A stretch of DNA of 12,811 nucleotides from Parachlorella kessleri (lineage: Eukaryota > Chlorophyta > Trebouxiophyceae > Chlorellales > Chlorellaceae), in the NCBI GenBank assembly GCA_001598975.1, contig BBXU01000244.1:1-12811 (forward strand), read 5' to 3'. The translations under genes were made by a program, and so were the position numbers. Below are positions 1-8,600 of the stretch, piece by piece. Below the pieces are notes generated by a model. That model made no database searches. It worked only from the letters and a program-made list of their open reading frames with translations, and was not told where the DNA came from. The stretch's first letter is position 1, and every line of letters begins with the position of its first letter.

Positions 1-303
1 GGGGGGGGGGGCGCGCGCGCGGGGCGCTGACCCCTAGCAGGGCTTGTGCCAACGGTAGGTTTGGTGGGGAGCGCTATACGTTCCCCTTAAGGGTTAGGGG
101 TGCTCGCTTAACCCTCTGGGTTATGTTGGTCAAGCAAGGAGCAGTGTGGTCGCCGCAGGCACACAGATGCCACAAGCGAGACAAGTTGCTGGCCCTGTCC
201 AGAAGCAAGACCCAGGACAGCCACACGGCACTCATTTGGGTTCCAATGCCCTCCCGGCGCACAGCGCCTGGCTCAATTCACACACAGCGCTCGCCTCACT
301 CAC
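1..303. other. Left edge: poly-G/GC tract and presumed last ThiM intron
   Basis: The window opens with a run of 11 G followed by alternating GC, typical of a contig edge. The remainder, read on the minus strand, follows the donor (GTGAGT, 303-298) of the last visible ThiM exon and is most simply intron. I looked for the expected ThiM C-terminal segment (small-residue helix, then a G-P-G-[ST]-F-like motif and a final Leu-rich helix) in all minus frames and did not find it. No other gene is seen. Confidence 0.5.
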
Positions 304-2446
304 CCAAAGTAGGCCAGGGCATGGGCAGTGGCTTCCAAGGGCTCCTGGGGGAAGAGGCACGCAAATGCCGCTGCCAGAGCTGTGACTGAGCAGCCGCTGG
401 CCGTGATCTGTTGCAGCATGGGCACACCGTTGGCGACATGCAGCACCCGCCTGCCGTCCGTAACCTGCACTAGATAGGCAGGGGAGGCACATGGCACCTT
501 TGCAGGTACGCTGGAGATCCGTGTAAGCAGGGTGGCCTGGGGTAACACGCAGCTTCTACAGCTCCAGCAGCCGTTGACGCCAGTAGGTGTAAAGCGAGGA
601 GCGTCTTAGTGCGGCATGACCGGTAGCCGTCAGAAATTATTTTGGTTTGGTGCAGCACATGAGCCCAGTGCAGCTGCCAGGGGCACTGGCATGAGGGAGT
701 CGTGCATAGGGAATGCACAAGGTGTTCTAGAGGTGCCCACCAGCCTTGATTCATCACGGCAGCCAAGGCATGCGTACCAGATCCACTGCCCCCGAGATGC
801 CAACCACGCAGCCAAAGCATGCGTACCAGATCCACTGCCCCCGAGATGCCAACCACGCAGCCAAACTCCGTAGCTAGGGCTTGCCCTGCTTCCAGCGCCT
901 CATTGCTCTGGGCGGTGCTGTCCACACCCTGCATAGCGTACAAGGGAATGAGAGTGAGACACGTACATCCAATGGAAAAATGAAAGGGTCCCAATGGGCA
1001 ATGCATTCCTTGTTGTGCCGCTTTCTGTAGGGCAGCAGCCAGGTGCTAGTTGGCCTGCAGGAAAGTTGCTAAAAACTCAGGAAAGAAGGCTCTGTCTAGC
1101 CATACCATGACACAAATAATTTCCCAATATTACAATGACAGCACGCCGCTGAGCACCAGGTGCCCAATGCAGCTCAGAAGGTCAGGCCGCTGTAAGCAAG
1201 CAGGCCAGCTGCAGAGTATCTAGAGCAAGCGGCAGGCAGCCCACTAATTAGTGCTGTTGACATACCTTGATGCTGCTGGTCACGCCTGCCAGAGCCATAA
1301 TCTCAGAGGCGTTTCCCCGCACGATGTTGGGGCGTAACTCGAGCAGTTCGCGACACACCTGAGGCGGGGGTGGTGCAGCCGTGAGGGAACACAAGTACCA
1401 CAGGGATCCAGGAGAGTTGGATGAGCCACAAGCCGTGGGGAGGCACTTTGGGCAGGCACTTTCTCAAGTCAGTCCCATGCCCTTGTCATGCTGTGCCCAA
1501 CACACTTCACAACCATCCTACCCGTGCCGTGTCCGTCTCCCTTGCCACCAGGCTTGCTAAATCTGAAACGAACCAAGTCGAAGTCAAAGTAACGCAAGCT
1601 ATAATGAGGTGGCGGATGCCCTGCATACCTGTGAGCGATAAGGCGTGGCGCCACAGCCCACCGGGTCCAGCACCCACACTTTCCCCAGCCGGCAGGCCGC
1701 CTTGGCTGCTAGCTTCATGCTCTCCACCCAGTCGGGTGAGAGGGTCCCCACATTGATGAGTAATGCCGATGCGATGCCAACAAAGTCCTCCACCTCTGTA
1801 GCGGCATGCGCCTGCACAGCGTGGGAAGCCTGGGATGGGCTTACAACCCTGGACCAACCGACAAGCACCTCCAGCTGCTGGTTGTGCTGGGATGCTTGTG
1901 CTGTGATGTTCATACAAGAGGCGGGCATGGAGTCTGTGCAGGCTGGTCCCGCAGACTCATACAAGAGATGCAGTCACTAGGCATGGAGGCCTGCACTGGC
2001 TGCTAACTGACCATGGCCGGAGATGCACCACATGCCAGCAGCGTGTTGGCCCTGCACCAGCACAGCCAGCAGATGGCTAGGACGCCAAGGGCAGAGCTGA
2101 GCCGGAGCTCACACCTTGCGCAAGGCGTCCCAAGGAAGCACAGCTTCGACCCAAACTCTGCAGCCCCGGACAGCAGACTGCGCCAACTCGACCTAGACAA
2201 CTCACATTAGGTCATTGGAGACTGCGTTGGTGATGCACTGCATGGGGCAAGCATTCAGGGAGGAGTAAGGGGAGTCAGTGGTGACCGTCTGACCTGTGTC
2301 ACTCTCTGCTTCAGGGGTCGGCATGTCAAACATGTCGGCACATGCGGCCGAAGGACCAAATGCACCTGAACTAGCGGGCTGCTCTCCCTGCAGCTCCGGA
2401 TAGCCGCCCAGGTGCCTTCGTTTGAGGGCTGCAGCTGTTGCACCAT
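304..2446 (-). CDS. THIM: Hydroxyethylthiazole kinase (ThiM type), 7 exons, 3' end off window
   Basis: Phosphorylates 4-methyl-5-(2-hydroxyethyl)thiazole with ATP, the thiazole salvage step of thiamin synthesis. Coding exons on the minus strand: 2446-2366, 2237-2206, 2051-2012, 1811-1629, 1358-1266, 928-827 and 464-304; every junction is GT-AG and the phases agree, giving 230 codons plus two bases. Visible family motifs: SPLVQCITN at residues 24-31, ANTLLACGASPAM after it, ALLINVGTLSP, LDPVGCGATPYR, RGNASEI, then VTDGRRVL and TASGCSVTALAAAF, with Cys202 at the family's active-site Cys. Family members are about 265-270 aa, so about 35-40 residues are missing to the left. The start ATG sits in GCCGCCATCATGG, close to the Kozak consensus, with an in-frame stop upstream. 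No transit peptide is evident, so it is probably cytosolic. It is divergent from the TenA-HAD-ThiD gene. Confidence 0.93.
762..859 (-). repeat. 49-bp tandem duplication over ThiM exon 6 donor site
   Basis: Units 762-810 and 811-859 are identical apart from one base (GCCAAGG versus GCCAAAG). On the minus strand the upstream unit holds the last 33 bases of exon 6 and its donor CTG|GTACGC (827/826). The second unit repeats exon end and donor 49 bp further on (about 778/777). Use of the second donor would add 49 nt and shift the frame before the VTDG segment, so the first donor is taken as functional. Confidence 0.9.
929..1265 (-). other. ThiM intron 5, no further feature
   Basis: A 337-bp GT-AG intron (donor GTATGT at 1265, acceptor ending 929). 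I see no open frame, RNA gene or repeat in it. Confidence 0.6.
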
Positions 2447-2675
2447 GATGGCGGCACCACCGTGGGTTCACAACAATGACGCAGATCACTGGCAAGTGCA
2501 GAATCAACTCAAGAGGGCTTGATAACTGGTAGATCCAGTACCTGTCATCTAGTTTTGTCGGGTTCCAAGGCAGCCACGTAGATCAGGCGGGAACAGCTGT
2601 CGAGCTGGACTGCCAATTGTCCTCCCGGGAGCTCCCTCACGCTGCTCCGAAGCTGCCCCAAGCGGCAAAGAAGAC
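2447..2675. promoter_or_regulatory. Divergent intergenic region, presumed bidirectional promoter
   Basis: Only 229 bp separate the ThiM start codon (2446, minus) from the TenA-HAD-ThiD start codon (2676, plus). Any promoter elements and both 5' leaders must share this stretch unless there are upstream non-coding exons. I see no convincing TATA box, TPP riboswitch or other named element. The call rests on gene arrangement and related function. Confidence 0.5.
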
Positions 2676-5600
2676 ATGCCAAGGTCCCCAGATTTAAATG
2701 GCGAAGGGTCTGTGTCTAGCCCCTTCAGCATGACTTCGGAAGGCTTGCCGAGTCCTAGCTGCGGAGTCTGCAACAAGCTGTGGAACGATGTCCAGGACCT
2801 AGTCTATCTAAATCTGCACTGCCCTTTCGTGGTAAGCATCCATCGAAGACTCCTGCATTGCGCGCTGGCAAGTACTTTGTTGATCAGTGAGAAACTGATG
2901 CGCTGTGCCTGTAATTACCACTGTTTCAGCGGGAGTTTATAGTCAAACTCAGTGATCTCTGGGTGCGCTTGTTGTTTGCAGGTGGCCCTGGGCCAAGGGG
3001 TATTGCCAAAGTAAGCTATCACCATCTAGCCAGCTGACTTGACAATCACTGCTTCCTGTGGTACCACCAGCCTCACCTTGTTTAGCAACTAGAAGAAAAG
3101 TCTGCCACAAGTATGCTACAAGACATCTCCAGCCCTACTTACAACGGTGGCGCTCTTGGTTTGCGGCAACCTCGGCCACCGGCCTCCTACCTTGATTACG
3201 AGTGCTACCCTTCTCCACAGAGACCCGGCATCTCTGTCACACTCATGCAGGGAGGCTTTCCAGGCCTATATTGGGCAGGATGCTTTCTTCATGCGCGGCT
3301 TTGCTGACGCATACCGCGGCGCCCTCCAGCGGTGCGGCCCAGGGGACCATGAAGTGAGGGCCAGGCTTGAGGAGCTTCTTCGTGGAGTGGAGGAGGAGCT
3401 TCAGCTGCACGCGTCATATGCCAAGGTGAAGCACTGAAGATATGGGTGGTAAGCGCTAGCGATAGCTGTGGAAGGAATAGGGATGCTGACGTAGGCTGGA
3501 GCCGTTGGCAAGTATGGCTGCCCCCTACATGCAGTGTTACATTCATGGGCTCAGCTGAGAAATAGAATATCAAGTGGGGACCTGGTTGCAATGTCACTCA
3601 CGAGCAGTGTGGCTGACCCAGGGCCAAGCATCCGGGTGTGGGGGATTAGCTGGGGGATGGCTGGGGGTGGAGCAGGGTGTGCAGGTGCTGCATAAGTCCT
3701 GTTTCAAGCCAAGGACTCTGCATGTGCCGCTGGCAATCGTGTGTACGTGATTATGGATGCGGCCTTGCGGCAAAGTTGACTGGTTATCGAAAAGGGTTAA
3801 GACTTGATAGCTCGAAATTGGTGAATGCATTTGCGGTATAGCGCCGGTTCCTTGTGCAGCAGAACCCCCGCTTTTAACCCCCGGTCCTCGTGATCACTTG
3901 GTCGCAGGACATATGCTAACGCCTTTGGGGCCATTATGTGAATAGCCTTGAGCTTACTCGCCGGCTGCTGCAGGGTTGGGTGCTAGCAGCCCATAAGCAG
4001 CACGCTGAGCATCTTTTTAATTGTGGGGACCTGCCCTCCAGCAACACCGCCATACAGAGATCCTGAGATTTTTTCTGCCTTATAGCAGGAGTGGGGCGTT
4101 GACCTGCGAGACCACGACACGCCCAACCGTGCCACAAGGAGCTACCTCAACTACGTCCACGGCATCGCGAACGATCCCTCGGAGGTGTGAAGGCTGGCAT
4201 TGAAAGCGTGCGAAGCACACCGCATGAACAGTGCCTTGAGCAAGGGTGATGTGGTTGGTGGGTCTGCTGCGAGTCCTGCATGCCAAGCTTTCCTTTCTGG
4301 ACGCAGTCGGCAGCAGCCTGTCGGGGTTGGTCAGCCATGCAGCCTGCGCTTCCGGTACATGCGCTCATTCTAGTGGGAGGGCATTTGGAAGTCGCCTCAA
4401 AAAGGTTTGCACCCAGGTGACACCCCAGCCTGCGCTGTGCTCTCTGCCAAGCATAGGCACCTGGGGCGCCCTGCCTGCTGCTGTATGTGTCAGCACATGC
4501 TGCGTGCTGGGCTGTCTGCAGAGCATAGGCAGCATCATGAGTGCGCTGGTGCCCTGCCTGCGGCTGTATGCCTTCCTGGGATGCCAGCTGGCCAAGGTGG
4601 AGCCAGAGGGGGACCACGCATATGCAGGTATATAACTTGGCAGGGCACGTACACAGCACCCCAGTGGTTGTGACTGTAGTGTACAGCTGTACTGTCTGAC
4701 GACGGCAGGTGTGTGGCTGGCAGGCTAGCTGTGCTGAATCTGGCAGGGCTGCCGCAATAAGGGATGCCTGGGGGCGTGCAGGTTGCAGAAGCTGTGTACA
4801 CTGGATGTACTGCTCTTCCTAAGCTGCCAGCTGGCCATGCTGATTCCTGGGGGGGCATGCCTATGATGGTCAGGATGGTCCCTTCAGCTGCAGCCCAGCC
4901 GCCCAGGAGTCTAGCACTGTGGGTCCTTTCCCAGCGCTGTTGCCCCCTGCTTCTTAAAACCCATGTGCCCGGGCTGCCCGTTGACGACTGAACGCAACCC
5001 ATGTTGTGCCTGCCGTGCTGCCTGTTGTCCACAGAGTGGGTGGCCACATACAGCTCCCCCCACAACCTGTAGATGACTAATGCAACCCATGCTGTGCCTG
5101 CCGTGCTGCCTGCTGTCCACAGAGTGGGTGGCTACCTACAGCTCCCCCGACTACCTGGCTCTCCCTGACAGGGCCGAATCAGTGCTGGACCAGACGTGCC
5201 GTGCGGAGCCCTACGGTGGGTGGGTCGAGGCTGGGAGCCTGCCTGGGGTTGAGGATTTTTGGGTACAGGATGGGACTCCTGGTTACAGGTTCTTAGCGCT
5301 CTAGAGGTTACCACTCACTATAAAAGTCCTACAACTAGAGATCATAGTCCTCATGTCCGCTATAAAAGGCCTAACCCTACCTCGAACCGCAGCTGCATAC
5401 CCTGGGCCAGCGGGGTTGCTGCATTGCCGAGTCGCAGCAAAAACGCTGCTTGCTTTCCTGACCGAACCCAGCTTTCCATTGAGCTTACAATCCTTCAGGG
5501 GAACCTGTGTCAGGCCTCATCCTCCTGAAGCAGCAAATTTGGTATACCCTGGCTAACAGGGAATCTCCGCCCAGTTTCTGGGCATATCAGGGAACCCTCC

Positions 5601-8600
5601 TCCAAATGGACCTCTAGCAATGCATGGTGGAAGGCCTTGAGAAAGTCTTCGTCTTCTAGCTGCTCCGCTGACACTGTCTCTGGCAGGTTGTTCACCCCTG
5701 CAATGTGCAAGTTAGGTATTTTTATTAGGGGTGGGCTGCTGGGCAACGTGGGATGCTGAGAACTACATACCCACGTCAACCACTATTTCCCCCGGAAAAA
5801 GCAATATCTTTCAGCACTGCTGGCTGCTTGCTGCACACTGCTCTGGGGCTTGCCAAGGCGTTGGTACGCTTACCCATGCTGCTGGCCGCTTCTCTCAGAG
5901 CATCCCACTGGATGCGGGGGAAGATGTGCCTGAGGAAGTCAGGGTCATAGTCTGCTGGCCGCTCCTCCACTTTCTCTGCCTCTATCTTGAAGGGGTATCC
6001 GTTTTTCACGCCCTTAATGTGGCACTGCAGCATGTTGTGCGTGAGCAGCTTCATGCTGCCCTGCTTGGTTACTTTCCTGATGCGAAGCCGTACTATATAT
6101 GTTTAAGGGAGTGGGCTCAAAAGCAAAGAAAATACGCTGATTCTATAGCCCCTTTATTGAAGCAGCATGCACGACGGGTTGTTGAAGTTACGTTAAGACA
6201 GGTCTCTGGTGTCTATTATGATATGCATCTCGTGCCTGGGACAGAACTTTTGCTGGCTTGACGGGGCGCCCTGCGGTACACGCCAGCGTGGCAGATGTAC
6301 AGTACTATTGTTATTTGTCGAGTTCACATGCATCGACTGCTTCGTGGGAGCTCACCGCATCGGTCCCCATGGGCCTCGATGGGCCTCGCAGCTCTGCGAT
6401 ACTTGTTGACTGCTCAGGCCTCGGCGCGTGTCATGCTGGGCGCCAGCGCTGCACGAGCATCTGCAGCTTGCCTGCATTTCAAGTTACACAACGCAGTATG
6501 TGTCAGGCAAATGAGAGTTTTGGCCGCTAGGCCCCGGTGCCAAGCTTTGCCAGCCACTGCCCCAGGCAAGCCGTTCTACAGCAGCCCACCCTATACTTCA
6601 GACACCCTTCCTCACAAGTCGCCTTAGGCTGCCTGTTCCCATGCTCATTACACTGTTTCCCTGGTGCAGAGAAGCTCCTGAAGCAGTACCGGACAGCGAT
6701 GGCAATGGAGGCGGACTTCTTCAACGCTCAGCCCTTCCAGGCCCCGCCGAGGCAGATTAGCCTCATAGTGGTGGACTTTGATGACACCTGCTCCGCGTCT
6801 GACACCATAGGGCTGATCTGCCAGACAGCGATTGCTGCAGCGGTGAAGCAGGTGGGCTTTGCGTGATGTGCCTGAGCTGTCCGATGCCAGCTTGGCCATG
6901 GCAAGCTTGGTGAGTGCCTGCGGCCTGCATTGGTTTGCACTTGAATGCTTAGCAGGGAGTCTAGCAGGAGTGCCATGTTTACCCTAACCTGTAATGTAGC
7001 ACCTTCCTTGACTTTACTGGGCTTCGATAGGCAGCCGGGTGTGTTGGGCAGCATGTCCGCAACCCAGCTCAACAACCACGTACGTGCTGAGCCCATCTTG
7101 GCCACAGACCAGAGCGACTGTGCCCAGCTGCCTGCCCGGGCTGTTCCCTGTGTGCAGGCTGGGGAGGGCGAGTTTGCAGAGAGCATCAGGCGGGAGCTGG
7201 AGGGAACCGTGCGAGGCCTGGTGACCAACTATGCAGCCAGGAGGAACGCACTGCTGGAGGAAATCCTGCCAGAGGTGGGTGGGGCTACAGGGGATTCTGG
7301 GGTTGGATACCATCACTCAGGCCTGGTGACGCACTACGCAGCCAGGAGGAGCGCACTGCTGGAGGAGGTTCTGCCAGAGGTGGGTGGGGCCACAGGGGAT
7401 CCCGGATATCGGATACCATTTGGCAGGCCTGGTGGGCAACTATGCAGCCAGGAGGAGCGCACTGCTGGAGGAGATTCTTGCCAGAGGTGGGTGCGTAAAC
7501 AGGGGATCTTCTGGGGTTGATACCGTTCAAGGTGCAATGCACGTGATAAGATGGGTTCAGAAAGCACTTCGGTGGGTGCCCGCTGCGTCAGTCAGCAGCA
7601 GGGATACCATTTGTGAGGGCTGATGGCGGCAGATCAGAGCCAGGTGGAGCGACCTGCTAGAGACAGATCATGCAGGGTGGGTAGTAATGGGGCTATGGTA
7701 ATATATGCAACTGGTAGCTCTCCCATGGTCTGTGGCTATATAATGTTGGCCTAATGTTGATTTAAGATATGGTTTGTGTAACATGTAAGGGCTAGTGGCT
7801 CACTCAACAATTTAGTGGTATTTCCTTGGAGCAGCAACTTTACTGCACCAGGCGGCCTGGCACAGTTGGGCATGCCGCCTTATAAAAGACCACACTCCAA
7901 AGGGGGGCCGTGCTTGTAAAAATTGGTTTTCTTGGGCAGGAAGGCCTTCCAGGCTTACTCAGGGCTTGCATGTTCCTTGTGTGTGTGTGTGTGGGGTTGG
8001 GGGGGGGGGGGGGGCGGCTGCCTGTGCATATAAGAACTTTACATTCCCTGCAGTCTGCTGTGCCGTGCCACTCATTGCTTGTGGCTGTTGGGTCCAGGAG
8101 TGAGCCAGCCCTGCTGTTAGGAACATGAGCTTTTATAAGCCATGTGTAGGAGCACCTCAGCCAGGTTTATGAAACAGCTGCTGCTTGCAACCGTGATGGG
8201 CCTGCTGTGCCCCCGAGGAGTATGACATAGGCTGACAGAAGCACGAAATGCCTGCTGCGCACAGGTCGAGGAGCCCCCCGAGGAGTTTGACATGGGCTGG
8301 CTGGGGGATTTCATTGACAGGCTGTCGGAGTTTGACCGGGAGATGAATAAGGTGGTCATTGACTCGGGTGAGTCAGGATGAGTTAATGACTACTTCCAAG
8401 GCTGTGGGAAGCAAGGTAGGCTCACTGCCCGGTCGTGGGCAGCACGGGATGCCGAAGCACATTGCTTGCAACCTGATGAGAGGGGCTTCTCCCAGTAGTG
8501 AATGCGGCCGGGGGTGCTGGGGAAGGGTATCTAGGGTATTTCAGCTGAATTTGTCAGAAATGTGCAGGACCCCTCCCTGTGCAAATGGCTTGAGCATTGT

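Larger units (their letters stand above)
2676..6750 (+). other. TenA domain (exons 1-7)
   Basis: TenA/THI-4-like all-helical domain that hydrolyses aminopyrimidine breakdown products of thiamin for salvage; in plant TH2 it is fused N-terminal to the phosphatase. Recognised segments in order: [30 protein letters not shown] (joined over exons 1-3), [72 protein letters not shown] and [12 protein letters not shown]. Cys164 in VPCLRLY lies at the position of the catalytic Cys of bacterial TenA, and Glu232 in MEADFF matches the late conserved Glu; these assignments are from memory of the family. Exon 2 is only 29 nt but supplies the conserved small-residue turn; without it the reading frame breaks. 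Confidence 0.9.

Noticed and set aside
83..123. Telomere-like repeat (TTAGGG-type words)
   Set aside because: Only scattered CCCTTAAGGGTTAGGGG-like words, no tandem array.
74..262. Last ThiM exon in the left-edge minus-strand open frame
   Set aside because: An acceptor-like GGACAG exists there, but the resulting sequence lacks the expected ThiM C-terminal motifs and stops after about 20 residues.
301..303. ThiM ending at TGA directly after ALAYFG
   Set aside because: The TGA is part of a strong donor GTGAGT, and the family needs about 35 more residues.
3221..3250. Extending exon 3 upstream to the acceptor CTCCACAG at 3220
   Set aside because: It has a good pyrimidine tract and the right phase (30 nt more), but it inserts ten residues absent from the TenA family. 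The acceptor at 3250 gives the exact family spacing after exon 2.
3546..3600. TPP riboswitch (CTGAGA followed by ACCTGG) in intron 3
   Set aside because: Only the CTGAGA hexamer fits; the second conserved block and pairing arms are not found. CTGAGA-like words at 9083 are coding, and an ACCTGATG at 8470 has no partner. No riboswitch is supported.
4535..5065. Minus-strand open frame of 176 codons
   Set aside because: Lies opposite TenA exon 5 and the 88-bp duplication; its sequence shows no family features and repeated words come from the duplication.
6945..7520. Long plus-strand open frame of 191 codons as a separate gene
   Set aside because: It is exon 8 plus its tandem copies; the only family-like sequence in it is the HAD segment, and the frame breaks at the third copy.
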